A DNA stretch of 64,000 bases from Candidatus Sysuiplasma acidicola (GCA_019721035.1 JAHEAA010000001.1:127746-191745), one strand, 5' to 3'; numbered from the stretch's first letter, positions 52,045 through 62,070 are shown. A program made the numbers and translations. Notes: generated by a model from the letters alone, not told the origin.

Positions 52045-52884
52045 TTATTGTTTTTCCACGCCTGTTGATTCATTTCCTTTTGCACTGTCAGTCGTCTCAT
52101 CTGTAATTTCTTCAGGTGCCTTCTCTGCCTTTGCTTCCGGCACAGCTGCTACCGGCGGAGCCGGTTTTACATACTTCTCCACAAACTCGACTTCCTTCAA
52201 TCCTATTGTTTCATAGGCTTCGGCAACTATCCTGAGTTTAGCATTGACCCATCTGGGGTCGAGTCTGCACGAATCAGGAAGGACTACTACCGCTCTGTCG
52301 CCATCTATTTTAATGTCGAAACCGGAACTGGTGCCATAGTACATTTCCGCAATTGCTTTGAACTTCTCCAGAGGTTCTTCGATCTTGGCGAGGACCCTGT
52401 ATCTGTACTTCAGCGTGTGTCCAGCGAGAGGATTGTTGAAATCGACCCTGACACGACCTACAGTCACCTGCGTTATTCTTCCCACCCTGTCTCCAATCCT
52501 CACATCGACGCCAACTTTTGGCTCAACATTCATCCTTTCGAATTCCCTGACCGAATAGAGCTTTACAAGATTCTGGTCCCTGCTTCCAGCCCCTTCTTCC
52601 GGCTTTATCAGCAACTCCACTTCCTGTCCTACCGACGCGGCGCTCATCGATTTTTCGAGTCCTGGAAAGAATCTGTTCTTGCCCACAATCTCAAAAACAG
52701 GGCCGTAAACAGTCTTGTCATCGTAAATTTCCTCTTTCTGCGCATTCTCCTTGCTGGTAGTCTGGAATAACTTACCAGTTTCGTTTATCCAAGCATCAAG
52801 TTCTATCTGAACAATGTCGCCCGGGCTTATGCGTTTCGAATTATCAGCTTCAGTATCTGCTTTTATCTGGGCGTCTTCTGCCAT
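52045..52884 (-). CDS. FKBP-type peptidyl-prolyl isomerase (SlyD-like)
   Basis: A 279-residue protein. The FKBP domain (~20-170) with an inserted flap shows GDIVQIELDAWINETGKLFQ, VGKNRFFPGLEKSMS, the insert ending GRVRVDFNNPLAGHTLKYRYRV, typical of archaeal long-type FKBPs. A second small domain (~170-235) and an acidic, low-complexity tail (APEEITDETTDSAKGNEST) follow. It assists protein folding. GGTGAT precedes ATG 52884. Confidence 0.93.
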   Translation of the reverse strand: MAEDAQIKADTEADNSKRISPGDIVQIELDAWINETGKLFQTTSKENAQKEEIYDDKTVYGPVFEIVGKNRFFPGLEKSMSAASVGQEVELLIKPEEGAGSRDQNLVKLYSVREFERMNVEPKVGVDVRIGDRVGRITQVTVGRVRVDFNNPLAGHTLKYRYRVLAKIEEPLEKFKAIAEMYYGTSSGFDIKIDGDRAVVVLPDSCRLDPRWVNAKLRIVAEAYETIGLKEVEFVEKYVKPAPPVAAVPEAKAEKAPEEITDETTDSAKGNESTGVEKQ

Positions 52885-53073
52885 TCTTTATCACCGGCCG
52901 TAATGTGATGGGATTACAGGTGCTGTTTTTAAACCTTTTTGATTGCCCGTCCAGAGCTCCAGACGCCTCCAAGCACGTTTTCAGCCGCTGAAACGCGCGT
53001 CTTTCCCAGTGCGTTCGAAGAGTGTCAAATAACATATTTAAGAGTGGATGCGGCTTTTTTTCAGGTGATCGGC

Positions 53074-54207
53074 ATGGGAATAACACACAGAATACTTGCA
53101 GCGTCCATTGTTGCGTTTGTACTGGTGTCCGGTACCTCTGTGGCACTGGGGGCGAGCCAGCAGGGCGGCATACACGATAACGGCATGCCCACTGTAACCA
53201 GCCATGACAACTCAATAATCGTGTCGAACAGCAAGATGATCGTTCAATTCCAGGGATTCAAGCCAATGCTGCACATATTCTACCGGAACAACAGCAACAC
53301 CACGGGTTTCACAGTCGACGTCCGCGGGGTCTATGAATTAAACAGCAGCGGTACGCCTGTTGCAGTGCTTTCTACCGTCAGGGCCTTTCCGGATTTCGGT
53401 GAAATGAACGGGACTGGCATATTCAACTACAGCAGCGGAGTTTCAATAACATATGATAACGCCTCAAAAATGGTCAACATAACCTTCACTCTGACTTCGG
53501 AAGAGTTCTCGCTGGGTCAGATGAATGCAAGCAGAACATTCTTTGGACAGCAGGAACAGAGGACAGGCGACAGCGGTTTAATGCAGCCGATGAGAGCTGT
53601 TGGTCCCGGAAGCATTGCAGTGACATTTCATATAAACGAGTCCACGGCGCATGTGAAGTTCGATCTCTCTGTCAACAAATGGACATGGTTAAACAACACG
53701 GGTGACAAACTTGCCCTGGTCGTGGCAGTAACGGGTCACCGGACAATTGAGGACAACCGGGGCGATGCTCCCACTTCCACGGGCATTAATGTCGGCGACC
53801 GTGGCAATGACAGCTACAGGAGCGCAGATTACTCACAGGCACGAGAGGACAATATATCTGTCATGCAGGGAAGTTTCCTGAAACTTGGTTTCGTCTCTTG
53901 GGGCTCCACTGCAAATGCAACATACAGCAACCACACAACAACCCCTGTGAATGTGACCGTGAAAATGTTCAGTCACGGGATTGAAGACGCCGGCATGGCT
54001 CACATATGGTTTGTTTTCAACACACCGGCCGGCTGGAACACCAACTACACTAAACTGTCCTACGACCCGGTCGTGGGGCTGAGCGAAACAGCATCTGTAT
54101 TACCTTCCCCGGGCAGCGTTGCGGGCAGCGTTGCTGCTGCCGGCCTTATAGTCCTCGCGGCTGCCGTTGGAACTGGTGCTATAATTCTCAGGAGATTCCG
54201 TCACTGA
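53074..54207 (+). CDS. Secreted, membrane-anchored surface protein of unknown function
   Basis: About 377 residues. The signal peptide is at residues 1-~26 (ILAASIVAFVLVSGTSVALG) and a C-terminal membrane helix with basic end is SVAAAGLIVLAAAVGTGAII plus LRRFRH. The part between is outside the cell, with more than ten Asn-X-Ser/Thr sites and beta-rich sequence. No catalytic motif is seen. The start ATG 53074 is preferred because it begins the signal peptide and GGTGAT lies upstream. A TATA-like CATATTTAAG is near 53032. Confidence 0.8.
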   Translation: MGITHRILAASIVAFVLVSGTSVALGASQQGGIHDNGMPTVTSHDNSIIVSNSKMIVQFQGFKPMLHIFYRNNSNTTGFTVDVRGVYELNSSGTPVAVLSTVRAFPDFGEMNGTGIFNYSSGVSITYDNASKMVNITFTLTSEEFSLGQMNASRTFFGQQEQRTGDSGLMQPMRAVGPGSIAVTFHINESTAHVKFDLSVNKWTWLNNTGDKLALVVAVTGHRTIEDNRGDAPTSTGINVGDRGNDSYRSADYSQAREDNISVMQGSFLKLGFVSWGSTANATYSNHTTTPVNVTVKMFSHGIEDAGMAHIWFVFNTPAGWNTNYTKLSYDPVVGLSETASVLPSPGSVAGSVAAAGLIVLAAAVGTGAIILRRFRH

Positions 54208-54369
54208 GCTGCCTCAGATCCGAAGAAACCTCTTATTAAACGCCTTTCCAAATGTTTTTCACGTTACCACTGCTTGACTGCCTGCGTGATTTCGGAAAGA
54301 TTAAGTTGTACTCAGCTTGTTCGTGCTCCCGGTGAGTCGACGACAAACGAACTGAAGGGGCTGGACGCG

Positions 54370-55797
54370 ATGCTGTCCTCAGACCCGCTGCTGCTCTCGG
54401 AACTGGTGATATATGTCTACTACCAGTACAGGCAGCAGCTTTCAGACAAAGAACTGCTGTCTGCAATAGACCACATCCTGGACGGCACATACCAGACTCT
54501 TGACGACAACACACTGGAGAAAAATCTGGGAAACAACCTGCTTGGTGACGCAGCCAGGAAGAACTCATTCTCAGCGGACGAAGCAGTTGCAGCGCTCAAA
54601 TCGCTGGGACAAACGGTTGACCGGGCGGCAGCCTCCGGTCATGAATACCTTGCCGATATGGTGATGCGGAACTACAAGTCATTCCTGCCCCTTCTCATGA
54701 CGAGCTATTCCGACATGCTTGCGTCCAACAGAACGTTTGCTTCCATACACAACCATTTCGAAGCACAGAGTGAAATATACAGGGCATCCTGTTATATGAT
54801 ACCCGGCACAGGGGAACGTGCAGAGGAGAGATTTGGCACCATCTATTCGTCCCCTGTATACACGGCAATGATGCAGGATTCCGAACTCAGAAACATGGAG
54901 TTTCTGCAGTGGTACTGCACCATGTTCGTGATACCCGCAGTCGGGATGCTTCCCCCGGACTGGTACATGGCAACATTCGGCAGGCTGCTCAGCGACAGGG
55001 TCAGACCGGTTTTCAAAAACGTCGTTTCACAGAGAAATTCTGTTTTCACTATTCCGAGATTCCAGAAAAACAGAGCCACATTCGTGGACGTTGTATCCGG
55101 CGAGGAATTCGATGTCAGGGTTCCGAAGGCGCTTGATATTCCTTCTGGCCCAATGATTGAGGCGACACTGATACGCAATGCTTCTGCATATGATATCAAC
55201 AGCATGCTCAAACTCCTGCCCGAATCTGATGCTTCCGAAATCACGCAGGACATAAAGCGCAGAAGGGAGGCCATGTCCGTCGTCGTGAGCAGATTTGCGG
55301 CCGTACACGGTCACGCCGTCATGTACAGCAGAATGGCCGATGCCGTGTCCGCGTACAACTCTTTCGTATCAGAAGTGGAGTATCCGGGCAAGGAGGAGAT
55401 GGGCGTCCCTCTACTCCTCAACGGCGACGCGTTCGGCGCATATCCGGATTACAGGGCAGCTTTGCTCTGCGAAGAGAATAACTTTTACATTTCATTACAC
55501 TACCCTCTCCTGATAGATGTTATGGAAGGGTCGATGCACGGAAAGGATGCCGCCGAAGTCGTCGAGATGGCATTCGAGAATCAGATTGCCGTCCCGTTCA
55601 CTTCGCTCAAGAGGCTGTTTTTCACTGACGGCGCGAGGCTTCTTTCGGCGTTGCGTGTTGCATATTCGAACATCGACTCGACATCAGAAATGGGGGCATT
55701 CATACAGCGTTCCAGAGGACACACGTTCCTCTACTCCCCGGTGCCGCTCTTTTCCGGGCTCAGGAACATTACCGATATTTACGTGCGCCGTGACTGA
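54370..55797 (+). CDS. Unrecognised 475-residue protein
   Basis: I do not recognise this family. The protein looks soluble and mostly helical (LLLSELVIYVYYQYRQQLSD at the start), with a central MFVIPAVGMLPPDWYMATFG and a C-terminal helical region. No nucleotide-binding, metal or membrane motif stands out. GAAGGGG at 54354-54360 is nine bases before ATG 54370; the frame is open to 54274. It stands alone between a surface protein and the convergent thioredoxin-like gene. Confidence 0.7.
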   Translation: MLSSDPLLLSELVIYVYYQYRQQLSDKELLSAIDHILDGTYQTLDDNTLEKNLGNNLLGDAARKNSFSADEAVAALKSLGQTVDRAAASGHEYLADMVMRNYKSFLPLLMTSYSDMLASNRTFASIHNHFEAQSEIYRASCYMIPGTGERAEERFGTIYSSPVYTAMMQDSELRNMEFLQWYCTMFVIPAVGMLPPDWYMATFGRLLSDRVRPVFKNVVSQRNSVFTIPRFQKNRATFVDVVSGEEFDVRVPKALDIPSGPMIEATLIRNASAYDINSMLKLLPESDASEITQDIKRRREAMSVVVSRFAAVHGHAVMYSRMADAVSAYNSFVSEVEYPGKEEMGVPLLLNGDAFGAYPDYRAALLCEENNFYISLHYPLLIDVMEGSMHGKDAAEVVEMAFENQIAVPFTSLKRLFFTDGARLLSALRVAYSNIDSTSEMGAFIQRSRGHTFLYSPVPLFSGLRNITDIYVRRD

Positions 55798-56130
55798 CTA
55801 ACGCGCCCTGAGTACTCTGTAGAACTTGCTTCCATGGAGTCTTTCGACTGCGCTGCGCGTGTATTCAACACCTTCGGAAAAACCAGTCATGACGTGCACA
55901 ATCCTGCCGTCATCAAATTCGAAGAACACCTGAGGTATCAGATAATCCTCTGCCCAGTCGCCGTATTTCCTGACAAGGCCGTCCGCCCTTTCCTCCGCTA
56001 CGTCGATGTCTATGAGCTCAAGCTCTGCACCAAGTTCAGCCGCGTACTGTTTCATCGGCTCCGTAGTCGTCGGAACACAGTGTGGACACCAGTTTGCGTA
56101 TACGACGCTTATGCGTTTAACGCCCGTCAC
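55798..56130 (-). CDS. Thioredoxin-fold protein with CPHC motif
   Basis: About 110 residues. VVYANWCPHCVPTTTEPMKQ holds a CPHC active site (C15/C18), then ELELIDIDVAEERADGLVRKYG and LIPQVFFEF with the cis-proline. A CPHC centre is DsbA-like and more oxidising than thioredoxin. GTG 56130 overlaps the previous gene's stop (GTGA) behind GAGGAAGG. It is translationally coupled to the zinc protein upstream. Confidence 0.8.
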   Translation of the reverse strand: MTGVKRISVVYANWCPHCVPTTTEPMKQYAAELGAELELIDIDVAEERADGLVRKYGDWAEDYLIPQVFFEFDDGRIVHVMTGFSEGVEYTRSAVERLHGSKFYRVLRAR

Positions 56131-56660
56131 AGACTGCCACCTTCCTCGTGACTGCATCCTGCGCAAACTGAATGAGCGGAATTGAGGGACTGCGTGAACA
56201 ATGTGCCGCACGAAGTGCATCTGAAAAGTGCCGTTCTGGCAGGATCATCGGACTTTGTTCTCCTGTAATATTGTGTCCAGTAGGCCTCTCTGAGAATGAC
56301 GTCAGGTGCAGCATCCTCTTCAAGCCCCATCTCCCATGGATGTCTCGTCGCCACCCTGATATCCTCCTCCCTGATATCCATCGCTCCCTTAACCGCTTTC
56401 GAAACAAACGATTTGAGCGACTCTGCACACGAATCTTTGCTGTACATTACTATGCGCGAAACGTAACCGGTACTGCATGAAAAGCAAGCGATACGTCCGC
56501 CTTCCCCGTCTATCATGTGATGCCGAGCTTCGCTTTTGCAGTGTCCATAGCACGGTGTGCTTCCTGAGAGCCTGCTGCCGATTGCCTCATCAATGCCAGA
56601 TCCCATACAATACGCCAAGGCCGCTCTCTGAAATATATGTTGTGATTTTTTAAGACTCAC
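56127..56660 (-). CDS. Cysteine-rich zinc-ribbon-like protein, unknown function
   Basis: A 177-residue protein with CYGHC, CFSC and a C-terminal ribbon CTSCGTLF...CAGC, which together could bind one or two zinc ions. The middle is amphipathic helix and strand without a known signature. The start overlaps the aminotransferase stop by ATGA, and its own stop overlaps the thioredoxin-like gene. A redox or metal-linked role is possible from the neighbour only. Confidence 0.7.
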   Translation of the reverse strand: MSLKKSQHIFQRAALAYCMGSGIDEAIGSRLSGSTPCYGHCKSEARHHMIDGEGGRIACFSCSTGYVSRIVMYSKDSCAESLKSFVSKAVKGAMDIREEDIRVATRHPWEMGLEEDAAPDVILREAYWTQYYRRTKSDDPARTALFRCTSCGTLFTQSLNSAHSVCAGCSHEEGGSL

Positions 56661-57853
56661 GGTCGTACGGCGAGCGCCATCTCCAGACCGTCCATCGCTT
56701 TCTCAAGCGTTTCCATCGGCGGAAGGAATACCGAACGGAAGTGCATATTGCCGTACTGCCTGTCGAAGCCAGACCCGTGCACGAGCAGCACATGTCCTTC
56801 GCGCAGCACATGCAGCACGAACTCAAGATCGCTTTTCCAGCGTCCTTTCTCAATTTTCGGAAACAGATAGAATGCACCATCTGGCGATGTAACAGACAGA
56901 TTATCCATTGCGTTTATTCTACGTACGGCGTAATCCCTCCTCTCCTTGAGTGCCCTGACCATCTTCTGGACGTGCGTCTGCGGACCTTCAAGCGCCGCGA
57001 TCATTGCCCGCTGTGCGGGATTGCTTGCGCAGAGCCTTGCTCTCACTTCCCGCAGGAATGCCTCCTTAAGATCAGTCAGTTTCCCTCCCGCATCCCTGAA
57101 GATTACGTATCCTACTCTCCATCCGGTGACCAGATAGCTCTTGGAAAAACCGTTGAGTGTGATAACCGGCACATCTTTGGATACGGTTGCAGGCGAGACA
57201 TGCTCAACGCCGTATGTCAGCATATCATAAATTTCGTCGGATATGAGCGGCAGGTCATGTTCTGCCGCCATGTCGCATATTGCCTTCATGTCTGACGCGC
57301 TGTACACTGCGCCTGTCGGGTTGTTCGGGCTGACAGTGAGTATCGCCCTGGTCTTCGGCGTGATCTTGGCCCTCATGTCTTCCACGTCCGGTCTCCATCC
57401 TTCTTCCTCAATAGTCCTGTAGGCGACAGGAACGCCGCCGAAAAATCCCGTCACTGACGAATATGGAGGATACGTGGGTCCGGGAACCAGCAATTCGTCC
57501 CCGGCTTCTACGAGCGCACCAAGAAGCAGCTGTATGCCCTCCGTAATGCCGGTAGTGACAATTATATCTTCTATTTCTGCCTGTTTGCCGTTCTTCCTCC
57601 TCTCCCTTGACGCAATCGCCCCGCGGAGCTGTACGTCTCCTTCGGAATCGCCGTAACCGTTGTAACCATCCAGCACGGCATCGAACATCGCCCTCTTTAT
57701 GTGCTCGGGCGTGTCAAAGTCGAATGCATCCGGATCACCAATATTCATCCTGATGACATCGATACCCTTCTTCTCAAGCTCCCGTGCCGGGAGCACGACA
57801 TCCCTTATGGCATATTCCATGCGCGCTGCTCTTGCCGCAGGCCTGACCTTCAT
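56657..57853 (-). CDS. Class I/II aminotransferase (alanine/aspartate type)
   Basis: A 398-residue PLP enzyme. NIGDPDAFDFDTPEHIKRA, the SPNNPTGAVYS motif, SDEIYDMLTYG, and the PLP lysine in LNGFSKSYLVTGWRVGYV are the fold type I signatures. The N-terminal RMEYAIRDVVLPARELEKKG is typical of the alanine aminotransferase subgroup. It could also serve aromatic acids made by the operon elsewhere in the window. First gene of a three-gene overlapping row. Confidence 0.92.
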   Translation of the reverse strand: MKVRPAARAARMEYAIRDVVLPARELEKKGIDVIRMNIGDPDAFDFDTPEHIKRAMFDAVLDGYNGYGDSEGDVQLRGAIASRERRKNGKQAEIEDIIVTTGITEGIQLLLGALVEAGDELLVPGPTYPPYSSVTGFFGGVPVAYRTIEEEGWRPDVEDMRAKITPKTRAILTVSPNNPTGAVYSASDMKAICDMAAEHDLPLISDEIYDMLTYGVEHVSPATVSKDVPVITLNGFSKSYLVTGWRVGYVIFRDAGGKLTDLKEAFLREVRARLCASNPAQRAMIAALEGPQTHVQKMVRALKERRDYAVRRINAMDNLSVTSPDGAFYLFPKIEKGRWKSDLEFVLHVLREGHVLLVHGSGFDRQYGNMHFRSVFLPPMETLEKAMDGLEMALAVRP

Positions 57854-57899
57854 GAATCACCAGAAACGGATGATGGATAAAAATATGACCTGCTGAAGT

Positions 57900-60143
57900 T
57901 CAGTGTCTCAGTACCCTCTCAATATGCCTGAGATTCCGTTTTGCTTCTCTGTGTCTCCCGTCAATGGAAAGCGCCTCCTCAAACCGTTTTTTCGCCTCGT
58001 TGTTCTTTCCGGCATGAGCCAGCGCAACGCCCAGGACATTCAGTGCATCGGCATCCCTCCCCATCGCGGCCGCACGCGTCAGTTCGCCGATTGCCTCCTC
58101 CGTTTTGCCGTTCTCCAGAAACATATAACCCAGATTGAACGGATGCTGCCACATGCGCGCCGGTTCGCGGGAAAGCAACTCTGAAGCAAGCGCCCGGTCC
58201 CCCCTCAGGTAAAGTGCCACCGCCCTGTTTATCCCGCCGGCAGCGCTCCTCTCCTGGAGCGTAGTGTAGTGGTTCACGGCTTCTCCAGTTCCCTCTCTCA
58301 TCATGATGAGCGCGCCTGCGTTATTGTCACCAGCAGACGTGCTATTCCCCTCCCGTACGGAGAGCAGCCTCATGGCTTTTCCGGTCCTTCCGTCCATGGC
58401 CAGCAGCGCTGCACGAAGATCCAGCCCAATAGGGCCGTCAAGTTCCTCAACCAGTGTCTTGGCGTCATCAAATGCGTAACGCTCAATGAGTGACGAAAGC
58501 AGCCGGCAGGCAGCTTCCCTGTCATTGCCTTCCGCTATGATTTTTCTGCCAAGTTCTGCCGAGCGTGAAAAATCACCCTTCTCGAATGCCCGCCCTTCCG
58601 CAATCTTCATGATGCCCGTGTCCGGCCGATATCCATCCCGCCGCATAATCCTGTCCAGAAGAATGTCTATGGCACCGTTTGCCTGCTGCGTTCCTATTGC
58701 CTGTAGCAGACGCAGTGCATCATAAATTGCTTCTGGTGAGCGAAACTCTTTTTCGACAATGTCGGCAATCTGCTCAGCATCCAGCACACTCCTCACGGCG
58801 ACAGAATCATGCGCGCGCGGCTGCTCGGTCAGGTGAGATGCAATGACCGCCGCCACGCCTCTTTCCTGCTTTTTTTCAGGTTCAGTCCATGCTTCCTGTA
58901 TTGACTGAACAGTCTGCGGAGGAACCGCTGCTACATCTGTCTTCTGTGCTTCGTCGAACTGCTTCAGTGCGATCCTGTTTCCAGGATCCAACTTCAGTGC
59001 ACGTTCAGCGTAAGCGCCCGCTTCCTTCCTCCTGCCCTTTCTGTTGTAAAGGGCGGCAATGACTCCAAGGACATCCGCCTCTTCTCTGATGGCATTATAT
59101 CGTTCAAGGTAATCCAGAGCCGCATCGCTTCCCATTTCCGCCAATATCAGGCCCTTGAGCCTGATCGCTCTTTCGTCGGAAGGGTTGGCTGAGAGAATGG
59201 CATCCAGCGCATCCAGTGCCTTGGCCGTGTCGTGCAGGTTATAGTGTGCCAGCGAAAGGTTTCGAAGTATTCCGGGGTCTCTACCAAACTTCGATATTGC
59301 AGCCTCGTAAGCAACGACCGCTTCGGCAAGTCTCCCGGATTGCTGCAGCGCCGCTCCTCTGTTCTGCAGCGCAGTCCTGTGCGAGGGATTCAATTTAAGT
59401 ATCCTGTCGTAACATTCGAGTTCGCCAGTATAATCTCCAAGACGGTACAGCGCTTCGGCTCTGCCTGCCAGATTCTCCGTATTTGTCGGACCGTAACGGA
59501 CCGCTTCAGAAAAGGCAGCCGCAGCATCAGCCGTCTTCCCCTTCTTGAGAAGTATGTTGCCACGGAGTCTGTGAAGCTCGTCTGCACCAGGCCTGATCGT
59601 CAGGAGAAGATTTACAGTGCTTGCGGCCTCGTCCAAATCACCGGCATCGTATCTCTGTCTGGCATATCTCAGCATGTCGCTGTATCTTCTCTTCTCCTCA
59701 ATCAGTCCGGGCGACATTCTTTCTGGAGCGTTCATGTTCTGCAGCTCATCATTGAATACGGACGTTCTGGATGCCATCCTGGTAAAGTCATCGCCTGTGA
59801 CGACCGCCATTACGTTTCCATTGCCGGCTTCCATCGCGATGTGCTCGTGTGAAAGTATGATCACGACACCGCCTGCCTTCTCAATCGCCTTTGCTGCTGC
59901 GGATACGCCCCGTCCTCCAGCGCTCACCCCGGGCAGCGTGCAGAGTGCCGTGCATTCCCTCCCTTTCACCGTTCCCTTCAGCAGAAGCATTTCCTTTGAA
60001 AGCTCCCTGCCAGAAATCTTCATGCCGAGTTTTTCTGCGAGCATCGAGCAAAGTTCGGAGTATTTGTCAAATGTCAGGCTGTCCAGTACTATCTTCCCTT
60101 TTTCAAGCGCATTTCCGGATTTGCCCGGAGACATCGTGCTCAT
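57900..60143 (-). CDS. Large TPR-repeat protein with an extra N-terminal domain
   Basis: A 747-residue protein. Residues ~18-125 form a separate alpha/beta domain (FDKYSELCSMLAEKLGMKIS, VVIILSHEHIAMEAGNGNVMAVV) whose outline recalls restriction-endonuclease-like folds; no catalytic set is evident. From ~155 there are many TPR repeats (RYGPTNTENLAGRAEALYRL, LKLNPSHRTALQNRGAALQQ, LDPGNRIALKQF). The last repeats end at the C terminus. It is likely a protein-interaction scaffold. It overlaps the next upstream gene by ATGA. Confidence 0.8.
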   Translation of the reverse strand: MSTMSPGKSGNALEKGKIVLDSLTFDKYSELCSMLAEKLGMKISGRELSKEMLLLKGTVKGRECTALCTLPGVSAGGRGVSAAAKAIEKAGGVVIILSHEHIAMEAGNGNVMAVVTGDDFTRMASRTSVFNDELQNMNAPERMSPGLIEEKRRYSDMLRYARQRYDAGDLDEAASTVNLLLTIRPGADELHRLRGNILLKKGKTADAAAAFSEAVRYGPTNTENLAGRAEALYRLGDYTGELECYDRILKLNPSHRTALQNRGAALQQSGRLAEAVVAYEAAISKFGRDPGILRNLSLAHYNLHDTAKALDALDAILSANPSDERAIRLKGLILAEMGSDAALDYLERYNAIREEADVLGVIAALYNRKGRRKEAGAYAERALKLDPGNRIALKQFDEAQKTDVAAVPPQTVQSIQEAWTEPEKKQERGVAAVIASHLTEQPRAHDSVAVRSVLDAEQIADIVEKEFRSPEAIYDALRLLQAIGTQQANGAIDILLDRIMRRDGYRPDTGIMKIAEGRAFEKGDFSRSAELGRKIIAEGNDREAACRLLSSLIERYAFDDAKTLVEELDGPIGLDLRAALLAMDGRTGKAMRLLSVREGNSTSAGDNNAGALIMMREGTGEAVNHYTTLQERSAAGGINRAVALYLRGDRALASELLSREPARMWQHPFNLGYMFLENGKTEEAIGELTRAAAMGRDADALNVLGVALAHAGKNNEAKKRFEEALSIDGRHREAKRNLRHIERVLRH

Positions 60144-61948
60144 TGTACTGCACCTCCTGTGCTGAGAAGCGAAGCGAAGTATTTCCTGTCTTTTCTCTTT
60201 CCTAGCTTCGCTGATATCGAAATGCCTGCCCTGACGATCTTCACATCTTCGCTGTCCTCGCGGGCCGCTTCCTTCAGCAATTGAATCGCATATTCCCTCT
60301 TCCCCATTGCCTCCAGAATGGACGCCCTCACTCTTGCCACGGAGGGCCAGAGTTCCACTGCATTTTTCAGAAGTTCCTCGGACTCAGTATTCCTGCCATT
60401 TGCCGAAAGGAGCAATGCCTTTCTCACAGTTGATGTAACGTTCAGTCCGTTGAGCTGAAGTGATCGGTCGTAAGCCTCCATCGCGCTGTCATCTGTACCC
60501 TTCTGCTCCATCGCCATCCCATAGTCTGCCCACATTGCGTCAGTCCAGTCGTGTTCAGGCAGCACTGAGAGGCACTGTATGGCTGCGCCCCACATGTCAA
60601 GCTGCAGGTAAATCCTCGAAAGAAGTTCGGCTCCCGCAGCCATATTCTTCACCTTCCCTCTCTGCTCATCGAGTTCATCGGCCCCGTCTGTAAGCCCGTA
60701 CTGTCTGCAGATGTTCATCTTCAGCAGAAACGCCGCTGATGAGCCAGTCTGCTCCATCTCATCATCTGCGAGCTGTATGGCAGAGCCCCATTTCCCGTTC
60801 TTCCACGCAAATACCGCCTGCGCGAGGCGACTCAGTCCTTCTGCATTGTGCCGGGGGGCCAGTTCGTTGATAAGTTTCAGCCTTTCCGGATCGTTCATTT
60901 TCAGGGCAAGGAGTATCGCTGTTTCGAAGTCTTTCCCGTCTTTGCTTCCGCGTTGCAGCAACTCAAACGAGTCTTTGAACGCGTCCCGGGACTCTCCAAT
61001 CAGCATGCTTACTGCGATTCTCTTCCGCATTCTGTCAAATTCATCGCTCTTCATCTGCCGGTCTGGTGCATTCTGCACTGGCTTCCCGATTACCGAATCA
61101 CTGCCGAGTGTCGCTATATTTTTCCCCTCCCCGGCAAGCTTAAGCCTCTGTACTTTTTCTTCAAGACTCTCTATTTTTTCTCTGAGTTCGGTTATTCTGT
61201 TCAGTGCCGTTATGGTAATCGCATCGGTCTCATGCTCAACGGCGGTACCGGCGGGGACGACCATTCTCAGTTCTGCAATCTGCTGTTCCATGGCCCTTAT
61301 CCGTAATCTTAGAGCGTCAGTATCCTGTCCGGCTTTCCGCGGCTCCTGCCGGACATCACTGTCAGATTCCGGCGCATCTTCCGGTCCGGGCACTAGCGGA
61401 TAGACTTTTCTCTCATCCCCTTCACCGCCTCCCCTGCGCAGCCAGTAATCTGCTCTCTCCTTCAGGACCCTCCTCCTTTCATAAATAAAGTCTGCCGGAG
61501 CAAACGGCAGAGTGAAACTCTTCAGTGCCTCGTAGTACAGCGATGCAAGCGAATTGCATAGTGATCTGTCGCATTCCTCAGGAAACAACTCGTCATATCT
61601 TTCAAGCTTGACTAGTGAACGCGCCACGTGGGAGTAACGTGGCAGCTGAACATTATCGCCTCTGCTGTATTCGTCCATCACCTCGTGCATTAGGCGCCTG
61701 GCTGTTCTGTATCCTTCTACAGTTTCAGGCAGTTCCGCTATGCGCTCGTCCATAGTTTCCCCGCCGAGTGTCATGTGGAACTGTCCGTCATCGAGAACGG
61801 AGACAAGTTCAGCTTTACTCCTTAACCTGAAATACCCTTCCCTGTCAGAGAACCACTCCTCCCTGATGTGGGATATGGCGCATGGGCCGCATATGGCCTC
61901 CCCGTCAGTAAGTTCTGTTCCGCACACCAGACAGATCATGTATTTCAC
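60140..61948 (-). CDS. Zinc-ribbon, coiled-coil and TPR protein
   Basis: A 602-residue protein. The N-terminal ribbon is CLVCGTELTDGEAICGPC. A helical domain (~20-190) follows, then a coiled coil (~215-285: LRLRIRAMEQQIAELRMVVP, ITELREKIESLEEKVQRLKL), and TPR-like helical repeats to the end. Four domains in this order suggest an assembly factor, but I know no characterised homologue. It is translationally coupled (ATGA) to the 747-residue TPR gene; the pair is probably one complex. Confidence 0.78.
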   Translation of the reverse strand: MKYMICLVCGTELTDGEAICGPCAISHIREEWFSDREGYFRLRSKAELVSVLDDGQFHMTLGGETMDERIAELPETVEGYRTARRLMHEVMDEYSRGDNVQLPRYSHVARSLVKLERYDELFPEECDRSLCNSLASLYYEALKSFTLPFAPADFIYERRRVLKERADYWLRRGGGEGDERKVYPLVPGPEDAPESDSDVRQEPRKAGQDTDALRLRIRAMEQQIAELRMVVPAGTAVEHETDAITITALNRITELREKIESLEEKVQRLKLAGEGKNIATLGSDSVIGKPVQNAPDRQMKSDEFDRMRKRIAVSMLIGESRDAFKDSFELLQRGSKDGKDFETAILLALKMNDPERLKLINELAPRHNAEGLSRLAQAVFAWKNGKWGSAIQLADDEMEQTGSSAAFLLKMNICRQYGLTDGADELDEQRGKVKNMAAGAELLSRIYLQLDMWGAAIQCLSVLPEHDWTDAMWADYGMAMEQKGTDDSAMEAYDRSLQLNGLNVTSTVRKALLLSANGRNTESEELLKNAVELWPSVARVRASILEAMGKREYAIQLLKEAAREDSEDVKIVRAGISISAKLGKRKDRKYFASLLSTGGAVQ

Positions 61949-62070
61949 ACACCGTGCAATCAGTTTCGGCAGATGCCTTTGTACACTGTGCAGTACACTG
62001 AATGATAAGATGCAATCCCTTTAATAATGTTAGAGCTGTAATTCTGCACCGCAGCAGCCCGGAGCGTGTG

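Noticed and set aside
51776..52106. Open frames reading GRGGIRTLDHLL and GVEGFEPSTTCL
   Set aside because: These are the classic false proteins from translating across a tRNA gene; the real feature is tRNA-Arg on the minus strand.
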